Shown here one piece after another: positions 18,652 to 27,473 of a DNA stretch of 64,000 nt. The notes below the pieces were generated by a model. It searched no databases, was not told where the DNA came from, and saw only the letters and a program-made list of their open reading frames with translations. Origin of the DNA: Cloacibacterium normanense (lineage in GTDB: Bacteria > Bacteroidota > Bacteroidia > Flavobacteriales > Weeksellaceae); NCBI RefSeq assembly GCF_002943105.1, contig NZ_PTPZ01000002.1, positions 411,852 through 475,851 on the forward strand, given 5' to 3'. A program made the position numbers and the translations under genes. Position 1 is the first letter of the stretch. Each line of letters starts with the position of its first letter.

Positions 18652-18789
18652 TTTCGCCTAAAAATTTTGTTAAAATTAGAAATTTAACACAAATTAAACA
18701 AAAAAATCACAGTATTTTTATATGATTTTTCTTAAAAACGAGAATTTTAACAAATTATTGTGAATTAATTTCCCATTTGTAGAAATTTT

Positions 18790-19149
18790 TTAAGAAACTT
18801 CTAACAAGTCTTCGTCTATAAAATATTGAATAATGGCTTTTTTCATGAGCAGTTGTTGCTCATTCGGTTTCAGTTCTGGGAGTTCTTCTAATTGCTTGTA
18901 CATTGGCCAACCGTCATCATCATAATCCTCGAATTCATAAAACCCGAAAGGTTCTAGCAATCTGCAAACCGCAATGTGAATAAGGTTTACTTTGTCGTCT
19001 TTAGAATATTTTTGTTTTCCACTACCTAATTCTTGGATTCCTATCAAAAACAAAAGCGTTTCAATAGGCGGATTTTTCTCCGTTTGAAAATTCTCAACGA
19101 AAAATTTTTCTACATCTTTCCAAACTTCTATTTCGTTAATTTCTTCCAT
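18790..19149 (-). CDS. conserved acidic hypothetical protein
   Basis: 119 residues, strongly acidic, no signal peptide or membrane helix, predicted mostly helical with an FEDYDDDGWPMYKQL loop. I do not recognise the family. Its ATG overlaps the end of the prolyl oligopeptidase gene by 14 bp on the same strand, so it is translated with it. The upstream 138-bp gap toward the histidine kinase shows nothing else. Confidence 0.7.
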   Translation of the reverse strand: MEEINEIEVWKDVEKFFVENFQTEKNPPIETLLFLIGIQELGSGKQKYSKDDKVNLIHIAVCRLLEPFGFYEFEDYDDDGWPMYKQLEELPELKPNEQQLLMKKAIIQYFIDEDLLEVS

Positions 19150-21190
19150 TGTTTTCTAATTTTAATAAAAATGCATATTCCAGAGCGTCTTCCTTCAAGC
19201 TTTCAAATCTTCCAGAAGCGCCACCATGACCAGATTTCATATCGGTCTTGAAAATGAGGATATTATTGTCAGTTTTTAAATCACGCAATTTTGCAACCCA
19301 TTTTGCAGGTTCCCAATATTGCACTTGGCTGTCGTGAAAACCAGTGGTGATTAATGTATTTGGGTAATTTTTTGCTTCTATATTATCGTAAGGAGAATAA
19401 GAAAGCATGTAATCGTAATATTTTTTCTTTTTCGGATTGCCCCATTCATCAAATTCTCCAGTTGTCAAAGGAATTGTTTCGTCTAACATGGTAGTAACCA
19501 CATCTACAAAAGGAACTTGTGCCACAATTCCGTTGAAAATTTCAGGTTCGTAATTCATAACCGCTCCCATCAAAAGTCCACCAGCAGAACCGCCCATCGC
19601 ATAGAGATGTTTCGGAGAAGTGTAATTTTCAGAAATGAGGAATTTCGCAGCGTCAATAAAATCGAAGAAAGTATTTTTCTTTTTCAGCATTTTTCCATTA
19701 TCATACCATTCTCTTCCTAAATATTCGCCGCCACGAACGTGAGCAATCGCATAAATAAAACCTCTATCTAAAATTGATAACCTTACATTAGAAAAACTGG
19801 CATCAATAGTGTGTCCGTAACTTCCGTAACCATATAATAAAAGAGGAGTTTCGGCAGCTTTTGGAGTGTCTTTATGATAGACTAAAGAAATCGGGATTTT
19901 CACTTTTCCGTCTCTGGAATTTGCCCAAATTCTTTCAGAAATATAATTTTTAGCATCAAAAGTTCCGCCCAAAACTTCTTGTTGTTTCAAAAGTTTGGTT
20001 TCGCCTGTTTTCATATTGTATTCATACGTAGAACTTGGCGTGGTGAGCGAAGTGTAACCATAACGCAAAACTTCTGTGTCAAAATCTAAATTCAGTCCTA
20101 CATAAGCGGTGTAAGTTGGTTCGTCAAAAGGCAAATAATGAAAATTTCCCGTTGCGTTATCGATAATTTTCAGTTGAAGTAAACCTTCGGTTCTTTCTTC
20201 AATCACGAAATAATCTTTGAAAATTTCAAAACCTTCCAGTAAAGTTTCCTTTTTATGCGGAATTACTTCTTTCCAATGTTCTTTAGAAGGTTGATCTACC
20301 GAAGTTTTCATAATTTTGAAATTGGTAGCATCGCCTTCATTGGTGATGATATAAAAATCATTTTGATAATGTTCTACTGCGTATTCTAAATCGTCTTCAC
20401 GTTTTTGAATGACTTTCCATTCTGCGAAAACATTGTCAGAAGGAATAAACCAATGTTCATCTGAAATGGTAGAAGAACTTGCAATAAAAATATATTCTAA
20501 AGATTTTGATTTGTAAACGGTTACATCGAAAGTTTCATCTTCTTCGTGGAAAACCAAAATATCTTCTTCCTGAGAAGTACCAATTTTATGTCTGTAAATC
20601 TGGAAAGCGCGTAACGTTTCGTCTTTTCTGATGTAGAAAAAATGTTCATTATCTGCTGCCCAAACTGTTTTACCAGTTGTATTTTCAATTTTATCATTTA
20701 GAAATTCTCCCGTTTCTAAATTTTTGAGCAAAATGGTATAGATTCTTCTTCCAATAATGTCTTCAGAAAATGCAGCCAACTGATTATTCACCGAAACAGA
20801 GAAACTTCCTACATCGTAAAAATCTTTACCCGCTGCCATTTCGTTTACATCTAGCATGAGTTCTGCTTCGTTTTCCAAGCTTTTAAAATGTCTGTAGAAC
20901 AGTGGATATTCTTTTCCTTTTTGAAATTTTACCACATACCAATATTCATTGAAAAAATAAGGCAAGCTCTCGTCATCTTCTTTGTAACGAGCTTTCATTT
21001 CTTGGAAAAGCTGTTCTTGCAATTCTTCGGTGTCTTTCATCACGAAGTCGCAATAAGCGTTTTCTTCTTCTAAATATTGTAAAACTTCGGGGTTTTCTCT
21101 TTCATTGAGCCAGAAAAACGGGTCGTTTCTTTGGTGACCGTGAATTTCTAGTGATTTATCTATTTTTTTTGCTTTGGGAGCGTTCATCAT
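19136..21190 (-). CDS. ptrB: S9 prolyl oligopeptidase (oligopeptidase B)
   Basis: 684 residues from tandem ATGs at 21190/21187 (a TTG 9 bp upstream is in frame but less likely). N-terminal seven-bladed propeller (to about residue 400), then an alpha/beta hydrolase. Catalytic Ser is in GGSAGGLLMG, Asp in TTGFHDSQVQYWEP and His in SGHGGASG; the DPF/ENYWLNERENPEV-like start is typical of oligopeptidase B. No signal peptide, so cytoplasmic; cleaves short peptides after basic residues in characterised homologues. Confidence 0.92.
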   Translation of the reverse strand: MMNAPKAKKIDKSLEIHGHQRNDPFFWLNERENPEVLQYLEEENAYCDFVMKDTEELQEQLFQEMKARYKEDDESLPYFFNEYWYVVKFQKGKEYPLFYRHFKSLENEAELMLDVNEMAAGKDFYDVGSFSVSVNNQLAAFSEDIIGRRIYTILLKNLETGEFLNDKIENTTGKTVWAADNEHFFYIRKDETLRAFQIYRHKIGTSQEEDILVFHEEDETFDVTVYKSKSLEYIFIASSSTISDEHWFIPSDNVFAEWKVIQKREDDLEYAVEHYQNDFYIITNEGDATNFKIMKTSVDQPSKEHWKEVIPHKKETLLEGFEIFKDYFVIEERTEGLLQLKIIDNATGNFHYLPFDEPTYTAYVGLNLDFDTEVLRYGYTSLTTPSSTYEYNMKTGETKLLKQQEVLGGTFDAKNYISERIWANSRDGKVKIPISLVYHKDTPKAAETPLLLYGYGSYGHTIDASFSNVRLSILDRGFIYAIAHVRGGEYLGREWYDNGKMLKKKNTFFDFIDAAKFLISENYTSPKHLYAMGGSAGGLLMGAVMNYEPEIFNGIVAQVPFVDVVTTMLDETIPLTTGEFDEWGNPKKKKYYDYMLSYSPYDNIEAKNYPNTLITTGFHDSQVQYWEPAKWVAKLRDLKTDNNILIFKTDMKSGHGGASGRFESLKEDALEYAFLLKLENNGRN

Positions 21191-21249
21191 TAAGTTCAAT
21201 TTGAGTGGAGCAATAAGTAATTTTATTTCTCTAAATTTTAAATTTTTGC

Positions 21250-21257
21250 AAATATAG
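21250..21257 (-). promoter_or_regulatory. -7 box for ptrB
   Basis: TATATTTG on the minus strand, 59 bp before the ATG at 21190; no -33 TTG at usual spacing. Confidence 0.5.
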
Positions 21258-21271
21258 GTTTTCTAAAAAAG

Positions 21272-21304
21272 AAAAAAATCACCAAAAATATTTTGATGAT
21301 TTTG
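21272..21304 (-). terminator. terminator after hemD
   Basis: Stem AAAATCAYCAAAA-type (21276-21288 with 21292-21304, one wobble), followed on the minus strand by a long U-rich run. Confidence 0.75.
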
Positions 21305-21326
21305 ATATTATCTATATTGTTGAATT

Positions 21327-22070
21327 TTATTTGTGATTGGCTCTGATGTATTTTTCTATTGCCATCGTCATAGATGGAGTTTCCTTAGTAGGAGCCATTA
21401 CATCTATTTTTAAGCCAGCTTCTTCTGCTGCGTTTTGCGTAGTTACTCCGAAAACTGCAATTTTTCTATCTCCTTGTTGGAAATTAGGGAAATTGTGGAA
21501 AAGAGATTTGATTCCTTGGTGAGAAAAGAATACCAACATGTCATATTCTTCTACTTTTACATCAGATAAATCGCTTGCTACCGTTCTGTACATTACTGCT
21601 TTAGTCCAGTCAATTCCTGATTGGTCTAAGATTTTAGTTGTTTCTTCTGTCACTACATCAGAACATGGAAGAAGATATTTCTCGTCATGGTGTTTTTTGA
21701 AAAGTGGCAATAAATCTGCCATTGATTTTTCACCAAAAGAAATTTTTCTTTTTCTGTAAATAATGTGTTTCTGAAGATAATTCGCAATAGCTTCTGATTG
21801 GCAAATGTATCTCATATTATCAGGAACAGAGAAACGCATTTCTTCTGCTAATCTGAAATAGTGATCTATTGCATTCTTACTAGTAAAAATAACACCTGTA
21901 TAGTGAGAAAGGTCAATTTTTTGAGTTCTTAATTCCTTAGCATCTACACCTTCAACATGGATGAAAGGTCTGAAATCAATTTTAATTTTTTCACTTTTAG
22001 CCATCTCTAAATATGGTGAAGAATCACCTTGTGGAGCAGGCTGAGAAACCAAAATAGATTTTATTTTCAT
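21327..22070 (-). CDS. hemD: uroporphyrinogen-III synthase
   Basis: 247 residues, the usual size for HemD. Cyclises hydroxymethylbilane with D-ring inversion in heme synthesis. The sequence is poorly conserved in this family; recognisable parts are ILVSQPAP at the start, GVIFTSKNAIDHYF, the linker with LPCSDVVTEETTKIL and MLVFFSHQGIKSLF, then the closing VFGVTTQNAAEEAG. It follows DUF4271 by 21 bp on the same strand, an arrangement common in flavobacteria. Confidence 0.88.
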   Translation of the reverse strand: MKIKSILVSQPAPQGDSSPYLEMAKSEKIKIDFRPFIHVEGVDAKELRTQKIDLSHYTGVIFTSKNAIDHYFRLAEEMRFSVPDNMRYICQSEAIANYLQKHIIYRKRKISFGEKSMADLLPLFKKHHDEKYLLPCSDVVTEETTKILDQSGIDWTKAVMYRTVASDLSDVKVEEYDMLVFFSHQGIKSLFHNFPNFQQGDRKIAVFGVTTQNAAEEAGLKIDVMAPTKETPSMTMAIEKYIRANHK

Positions 22071-22091
22071 TATTAAACTTAATAAAACGAT

Positions 22092-22736
22092 TTATAAAAA
22101 CCAAAATTTCCAAAGCACCAATATTGGTAGAATTTGGAGTGTGCAAATATACAAAAATTTATAATACCATTGTCTCGGTAAAATTTGCTGAGGATGAAAC
22201 AGATAGATTAATATTTTGATAGTAAATGCTATGAAAATCAAGCTACTGTAGTAAACAAAGGCATTAGAAGTTTTGAAATGCAGGTAATAATGGAAGAAAC
22301 TTATGACCAAAATCACCAAAGAATACACCATAAAATATTTCTGCGCTACAAAAGAATATCTGCCGAATCGTTCTAATTGATTAATGCTTCCGTAGAATAA
22401 ATAGACGAAAATATTTTTAATAAGGTGAAACAGAAGCAGTGAAACGAGAACAAAACCAAATTTGTTAAAAGTAATGCCTGCTACAACTAAATTTTGGGCA
22501 ATAAATTTCGGGACAATCGGAATGAATTGCGAAAATAACACCGAAAAACTTACCGAAAAAAGTATAGTAGTGAAAACCCAACTTAAAGTGTTATTGTTTG
22601 ATTCTTCATAAGGTTGTAAAATAAATTCTATCAAGGTTACATCTCTGTGCAGGGTTTTAAATATGATAATATAAGACAGAATAATGCCTATTATACAGTA
22701 AATAACCCAGTCATGATGTTCTACAACTCTTATCAA
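22092..22736 (-). CDS. DUF4271 membrane protein
   Basis: 214 residues with six or more membrane helices; no catalytic motif seen. The start is TTG at 22736 (no ATG is available before the first helix). A -7 box TACTTTTG lies at 22753-22760. Conserved pairing with hemD suggests a role linked to heme or to its membrane supply, but nothing in the sequence shows it. Confidence 0.78.
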   Translation of the reverse strand: MIRVVEHHDWVIYCIIGIILSYIIIFKTLHRDVTLIEFILQPYEESNNNTLSWVFTTILFSVSFSVLFSQFIPIVPKFIAQNLVVAGITFNKFGFVLVSLLLFHLIKNIFVYLFYGSINQLERFGRYSFVAQKYFMVYSLVILVISFFHYYLHFKTSNAFVYYSSLIFIAFTIKILIYLFHPQQILPRQWYYKFLYICTLQILPILVLWKFWFL

Positions 22737-22752
22737 TTTATTAGATTTTTTG

Positions 22753-22760
22753 CAAAAGTA
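22753..22760 (-). promoter_or_regulatory. -7 box of DUF4271-hemD
   Basis: TACTTTTG on the minus strand, 16 nt before the TTG start. No -33 TTG at standard spacing. Confidence 0.5.
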
Positions 22761-22826
22761 AGAATTTTAAGGAATACATTTTGATATAAGGCTATATTAA
22801 ATAATTATTTAAAACCTTAAAAACAT

Positions 22827-22834
22827 TATCTTTG
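22827..22834 (+). promoter_or_regulatory. -7 box of the GT2-DUF4296-tgt run
   Basis: TATCTTTG, the strongest form of the Bacteroidota -7 box, 15 nt before the ATG at 22850. Confidence 0.6.
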
Positions 22835-22849
22835 CATTTTCTTATCTCT

Positions 22850-23566
22850 ATGAAAAAATTAGTCATTATCCCAACCTACAACGAAAAAGAAAATATAGAA
22901 AACATTATTAAAGCTGTTTTTGCTTTAGAACAAGATTTTCATGTTTTGATTGTAGATGATTCATCACCAGATGGAACCGCAGAAATCGTAAAAAAAATGC
23001 AGCATGAATTTCCGCATTTGCTACATCTTACCATAAGAAAAGTAAAAGACGGATTAGGCAAAGCTTATATTCATGGTTTTAAATGGGCATTAGAAAATGG
23101 TTATGACTACATCTTCGAGATGGATGCAGATTTTTCGCACAATCCTAATGATTTGCCTAAATTATTTGATGCCGCACAAAAAGGCGATATGAGCATCGGT
23201 TCTAGATATTGCAAAGGCGTAAACGTGGTAAACTGGCCTATGTCTAGAGTTTTACTGTCGTATTTTGCTTCTAAATATGTGAGATTCGTTTTAGGGATTC
23301 CTATTTTTGATACCACTGCTGGTTTTGTGTGTTTTTCTAGAAAAGTTTTAGAAAATATCGGTCTAGACCAAGTGAAAATGACAGGGTATGGTTTCCAAGT
23401 AGAAATGAAATACAGAGCTTACAGAAAAGGTTTTAAAATAAACGAAGTTCCTATTATTTTCACAGATAGAACAGAAGGAGAAAGTAAAATGAGTGGCGGA
23501 ATTATAAAAGAAGCCATTTTTGGAGTAATTAATTTGAAATTAAAATCTATCTTCGGTAAAATATGA
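22850..23566 (+). CDS. polyprenol monophosphomannose synthase-like GT2
   Basis: 238 residues from the ATG at 22850 (an upstream in-frame TTG lies inside the -7 box). GT2 fold: IIPTYNEKENIENII, then VDDSSPDGTAEIV, the DxD metal motif in EMDADFSHNP, and the GSRYCKG and KMTGYGFQVEMKYRAYRKG segments of dolichyl/polyprenyl-phosphate mannose synthases. No C-terminal membrane helices, so it is the short soluble type. Donor sugar is by family only. Stop overlaps the next ATG by 4 bp. Confidence 0.9.
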   Translation: MKKLVIIPTYNEKENIENIIKAVFALEQDFHVLIVDDSSPDGTAEIVKKMQHEFPHLLHLTIRKVKDGLGKAYIHGFKWALENGYDYIFEMDADFSHNPNDLPKLFDAAQKGDMSIGSRYCKGVNVVNWPMSRVLLSYFASKYVRFVLGIPIFDTTAGFVCFSRKVLENIGLDQVKMTGYGFQVEMKYRAYRKGFKINEVPIIFTDRTEGESKMSGGIIKEAIFGVINLKLKSIFGKI

Positions 23567-23934
23567 GAAGACTCCTCGTTTTTTTTATACTGTTTTCACT
23601 GTTTTCCTGCGAAAAAATTGTTGATAAGCCCAAAAATCTTATCGAAAAACATGAAATGGCAGAAATAATAGCAGATTTTGCTATTTATGACCAAACTTAT
23701 ACGGTAAAACCAGATGCTAATATGGAATTGGTAAGCAGATTTGTTTTGAAAAAACATAAAATAGATGCCAAAACTTACCGAGATAGCTATAAATATTATA
23801 TTTCTAATCCAGAGGAAATGGATGACATCTTTGCAGAAGCTAAAGAAATTATCTTAGACAAAGACCCAAAATTAGAAGATTACATAGAAAAAAAGAAAAA
23901 GGAGAATCCTAATCTCCCAGAATTTTTAAGATAA
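23563..23934 (+). CDS. DUF4296 lipoprotein
   Basis: 123 residues. Lipoprotein signal with LFSLFSC (Cys near residue 16), then a helical DUF4296 domain (EIIADFAIYDQTYT; FVLKKHKIDAKTYRDSYKYY). Its ATG overlaps the glycosyltransferase stop (ATGA), so it is translationally coupled. Function unknown; probably a periplasm-facing lipoprotein. Confidence 0.85.
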   Translation: MRRLLVFFILFSLFSCEKIVDKPKNLIEKHEMAEIIADFAIYDQTYTVKPDANMELVSRFVLKKHKIDAKTYRDSYKYYISNPEEMDDIFAEAKEIILDKDPKLEDYIEKKKKENPNLPEFLR

Positions 23935-23959
23935 AGTACAAACTTACTTTTATACAATA

Positions 23960-25093
23960 ATGCAGAAATTTTTTGAAGTTGAAAAAAACACTTCCGGTAA
24001 AGCAAGAGCCGGAAAAATAACTACAGACCACGGCGAAATTCTTACTCCTATTTTTATGCCAGTAGGAACAGTAGCTTCTGTAAAAACCGTTCATCAGCAT
24101 GAACTAAGAGAAGACATAAAAGCACAAATTATACTTGGGAATACCTATCATTTATATTTAAGACCAGGGATGGAAATCATGCAAGAAGCAGGTGGGTTGC
24201 ATAAATTCATGAATTGGGAAAAACCCATTCTTACTGATTCTGGTGGTTATCAGGTTTTTTCACTTTCTTCGAGCAGAAAAATGACAGAAGAAGGCGTGAA
24301 ATTCAAGTCGCATATTGATGGAAGTTACCATTTCATTTCTCCAGAAAAATCTATGGAAATTCAGCGTCAGATTGGAGCAGATATTTTCATGGCTTTTGAT
24401 GAATGTACACCTTATCCTTGCGAATACAATCAGGCAAAACTTTCAATGGAACTTACGCATCGTTGGTTAAAAAGATGTATTGATTGGACCAATGAAAATC
24501 AAGAAATTTACGGACATAAACAGCACCTTTTCCCAATTGTTCAAGGTTCTACATATTCTGATTTGAGAAAAATTTCAGCAGAAGTAATTTCAGCAGCTGG
24601 AGCAGATGGAAATGCAATTGGTGGACTTTCGGTTGGTGAACCAGAAGAGGAAATGTACAGAATTACAGATGAAGTAACCGATATTTTGCCAAAAGATAAG
24701 CCGAGATATTTAATGGGAGTTGGTACACCTTGGAACATCATCGAAAGTATTGGTCTAGGAATTGATATGATGGATTGTGTAATGCCTACCAGAAATGCGA
24801 GAAACGCGATGCTTTTCACTTGGCAAGGCGTAATGAACATGAAAAATAAAAAATGGGAAAAAGATTTTTCTCCATTAGATGAGTTTGGGACGAGTTATGT
24901 AGATAGAGATTACAGCAAAGCTTATGTTCGTCACTTATTTGTAGCCAAAGAATATTTAGCAAAACAGATTGCTTCTATTCATAATTTAGCATTTTATTTA
25001 GATTTGGTAAAAGTTGCTAGAGAGCACATTATTGCTGGAGACTTCTACGAGTGGAAAGAGCAAATCATTCCTCAATTGAAACAAAGACTTTAA
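23960..25093 (+). CDS. tgt: tRNA-guanine (queuine) transglycosylase
   Basis: 377 residues. Exchanges G34 for preQ1 in tRNAs with GUN anticodons, on the path to queuosine. Active-site Asp in TDSGGYQVFSLS, FDECTPYP, the second Asp/QG motif GNAIGGLSVGE and GVGTPWNIIE are all intact. The C-terminal zinc site is odd: where canonical enzymes have CxCxxC, this one has GTSYVDRDYSKAYVRH (about residues 308-323), with only the late His (SIHNLAFY) kept. 26 bp after DUF4296. Confidence 0.93.
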   Translation: MQKFFEVEKNTSGKARAGKITTDHGEILTPIFMPVGTVASVKTVHQHELREDIKAQIILGNTYHLYLRPGMEIMQEAGGLHKFMNWEKPILTDSGGYQVFSLSSSRKMTEEGVKFKSHIDGSYHFISPEKSMEIQRQIGADIFMAFDECTPYPCEYNQAKLSMELTHRWLKRCIDWTNENQEIYGHKQHLFPIVQGSTYSDLRKISAEVISAAGADGNAIGGLSVGEPEEEMYRITDEVTDILPKDKPRYLMGVGTPWNIIESIGLGIDMMDCVMPTRNARNAMLFTWQGVMNMKNKKWEKDFSPLDEFGTSYVDRDYSKAYVRHLFVAKEYLAKQIASIHNLAFYLDLVKVAREHIIAGDFYEWKEQIIPQLKQRL

Positions 25094-25162
25094 AAATAAT
25101 TAACTTTCAAGTGTTTTTAAAAACGATTTAGCATTTTTGCAAATCATCGATTTTACAGATTA

Positions 25163-26260
25163 ATGAAAATTTTAGATAGATACATCCTTAAAAAATACTT
25201 AGGAACTCTTGCTTTCATGCTGGTGTTGCTTTCTGTGATCATTGTGGTGATAGATGTACAAGCAAAATCTCCCAGAATTGAGAGTAATGGTTTTACAGTA
25301 GGCTATTTTTTGATAAATTTCTACCCATTTTTGATGGTGTATTATCTGATTACATTCTTTTCAATCTTAGTTTTTATTTCGGTAATTTATTTTACTTCTA
25401 GAATTGCGAATAATACAGAAATTGTAGCCTACATCAGTAGTGGTGCGAGTTTTCACCGTTTTGCGAAACCATATCTTATTGCTGCGCTTATTATTGCCAC
25501 GGCAATTCTTGCTGTCAACCATTTTATTTTGCCTTGGTCTAATATCAAGAAAAATAAATTAGAAATCTACACCATGAACACCACGAACCGTGAAAAATTT
25601 ACGGCAAATGCACAGATTTCTACTCAATTAAATCCTCAGGAATATATTTTTATCAATAGTTATAACCGCCAAATGAACAGAGGTTCTGGTTACCTGTATC
25701 AGAAATTTGATAAAAATAAAAAGCTGCTTTATCAAATCAATGCCATGGAAATTTACTGGGACGAGAAAAAGAAAAACTTCGTTATCAGTAATTATTTAGA
25801 AAAAAGAATTGATAAAAATGACCACGAAATCTTGACAAATGGAGACACTAAAACACAAGATTTTAAACATACACCCGAAGAATTATTCCCGAATGAATTA
25901 TTGGGTCAAAATAAAACCACTCCAGATTTAATTAATTTCATCGAAAGAGAGAAGGAAAAAGGAAATAGTAATATCAATGCTTATCTCAATGAACTTCATC
26001 AGCGAACTGCGATGCCAGTTTCTATTATTATTCTAACCTTTTTAGCGCTTTCGCTTTCTTCGCAGAAAAAAAGAGGAGGTCTGGGAATGAATTTAGCCAT
26101 CGGAATTTCATTGGCATTCGTTTTTGTATTCTCATTTGAAGTGCTCAAAATTGTAGCATCTGGTAATAATTCCATTCCGCCACTTTTGGCGATGTGGTTG
26201 CCGAATATTGTTTTCGGAGCATTGGCATTTTACCTTTACATGAAGAGAGCGAATCAATAG
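25163..26260 (+). CDS. LptF/LptG family permease
   Basis: 365 residues, six membrane helices (three N-terminal, three C-terminal) around a periplasmic beta-jellyroll of about 190 residues, the YjgP/YjgQ layout. One half of the LptB2FG lipopolysaccharide transporter; the other permease and LptB are not in the window. Starts MKILDRYILKKYLG as in LptG-like members. Follows tgt by 69 bp. Its stop overlaps the convergent birA stop by 7 bp. Confidence 0.92.
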   Translation: MKILDRYILKKYLGTLAFMLVLLSVIIVVIDVQAKSPRIESNGFTVGYFLINFYPFLMVYYLITFFSILVFISVIYFTSRIANNTEIVAYISSGASFHRFAKPYLIAALIIATAILAVNHFILPWSNIKKNKLEIYTMNTTNREKFTANAQISTQLNPQEYIFINSYNRQMNRGSGYLYQKFDKNKKLLYQINAMEIYWDEKKKNFVISNYLEKRIDKNDHEILTNGDTKTQDFKHTPEELFPNELLGQNKTTPDLINFIEREKEKGNSNINAYLNELHQRTAMPVSIIILTFLALSLSSQKKRGGLGMNLAIGISLAFVFVFSFEVLKIVASGNNSIPPLLAMWLPNIVFGALAFYLYMKRANQ

Positions 26261-26964
26261 AGCATTTCTATTTCTTTGTGGAAGAATTTTTGTAAACCTT
26301 CATTTTCTAGGTCAATCCAAATATAACCATTTTCGTCTACGTTTTGAATTATGCCATTTTGTCGCACCTCGTTTTTTTCAAAAACAGAAACTTCATTTTT
26401 ACGATAAAGATGTAGATGATACAATTCTAAAATATTATTGGGAATTTCTTTTTGAACCAAATGTTCAAATAAATATTGATGAAGGCTTTCTGTAAAGGCT
26501 TTCAGCTCAAAAGACAGTCCGGTTTGGCTTAGAACAGAACCTGCTTTTGGCAGATTTTTAAAATTTTCTTGGAGAATATTAATGCCAATTCCTACCACGA
26601 AATAATTTTTATTCTTCTCGAAAAGCATTCCGCAGATTTTTTTGTTTTTGAGAATCAAATCATTAGGCCATTTGATTTTAACCTCTGTTTTTGTCAAATT
26701 GGCAATAAAATCTCTCACCAGAATTGCGGTATAGAAATTGAAGCAAGTATCAGAAACATTTATGTTTTTGGCTTTTAGAGCAAATGAATAGGCGAGGTTT
26801 TCCTCGGGTAGGTTTTCCCAAGAATTTCCGTACTGTCCTCTTCCTTTGGTTTGATTAAAGGTATAAACCGCTAAAAAATCTTCAGAAAGATAATGCTGAT
26901 TGAGAAAATCTATAAGCTCATCTTGCGTAGAAGCACAATTATTGAAGTAAATTAGACTGTTCAT
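26254..26964 (-). CDS. birA: biotin-[acetyl-CoA-carboxylase] ligase
   Basis: 236 residues, monofunctional (class I) biotin protein ligase without the N-terminal DNA-binding domain. Activates biotin with ATP and attaches it to the biotin carboxyl carrier. The ATP/biotin motif TKGRGQYGNSWE (canonical GRGRRGRxW) and KIKWPNDLILK are present, followed by KICGMLFE and GIGINI. Convergent overlap with lptF/G, divergent from rsfS. Confidence 0.93.
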   Translation of the reverse strand: MNSLIYFNNCASTQDELIDFLNQHYLSEDFLAVYTFNQTKGRGQYGNSWENLPEENLAYSFALKAKNINVSDTCFNFYTAILVRDFIANLTKTEVKIKWPNDLILKNKKICGMLFEKNKNYFVVGIGINILQENFKNLPKAGSVLSQTGLSFELKAFTESLHQYLFEHLVQKEIPNNILELYHLHLYRKNEVSVFEKNEVRQNGIIQNVDENGYIWIDLENEGLQKFFHKEIEMLY

Positions 26965-27014
26965 TTAACAAAACTTTAAGTAACCTTAATCACTAAAAAC
27001 TGAATAAAAAACAA

Positions 27015-27022
27015 TAAATTTG
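27015..27022 (+). promoter_or_regulatory. -7 box of rsfS
   Basis: TAAATTTG, 21 nt before the rsfS ATG. A second match, TATTTTTG, lies at 27035-27042, one nt before the ATG, and could give a leaderless mRNA. Confidence 0.5.
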
Positions 27023-27043
27023 CAATTAAACATATATTTTTGA

Positions 27044-27406
27044 ATGAGTAAAAATACAGAAAAAGAAGCATTAATCGCTAAAATTGTTGATGCAATACAA
27101 GACACAAAAGGTGAAGACATTAAAATACTAGACCTTACTAAAATAGAAAATTCTGTGGCAGATTATTTCGTGATTTGTAGTGGTAATTCTAATACACAAG
27201 TATCTTCTATCGCTGGAAATGTAGAAAAAAAAGTACGTAACGAGCTCCAAGACAGACCTTGGCATGTAGAAGGAAGCGAAAACGCAATGTGGGTTTTAGT
27301 AGATTATATTTCAGTTGTCGTTCACGTTTTCCAAAAACATATCAGAGAATATTACGATATAGAAGAACTTTGGGGAGACGCCAAAGTAATCACCGTAGAA
27401 AATTAA
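27044..27406 (+). CDS. rsfS: ribosomal silencing factor RsfS
   Basis: 120 residues, normal length. Binds uL14 on the large subunit and blocks 30S joining during starvation. ADYFVICSGNSNTQVSSIAG, WHVEGSENAMWVLVDYISVV and VFQKHIREYYDIEELWGDA are all characteristic. Divergent from birA; 67 bp before ftsH, with a weak hairpin between. Confidence 0.96.
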   Translation: MSKNTEKEALIAKIVDAIQDTKGEDIKILDLTKIENSVADYFVICSGNSNTQVSSIAGNVEKKVRNELQDRPWHVEGSENAMWVLVDYISVVVHVFQKHIREYYDIEELWGDAKVITVEN

Positions 27407-27424
27407 TATTAACCTAAAAATAAT

Positions 27425-27461
27425 ATCCTGATGAAATTTTCTGAATTTCTATCAGGATTTT
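27425..27461 (+). terminator. weak hairpin between rsfS and ftsH
   Basis: Stem ATCCTGAT / ATCAGGAT (27425-27432 and 27451-27458) with an 18-nt AT-rich loop and a short T-run. It may attenuate read-through into ftsH. Confidence 0.45.
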
Positions 27462-27473
27462 AATGATTATAAA

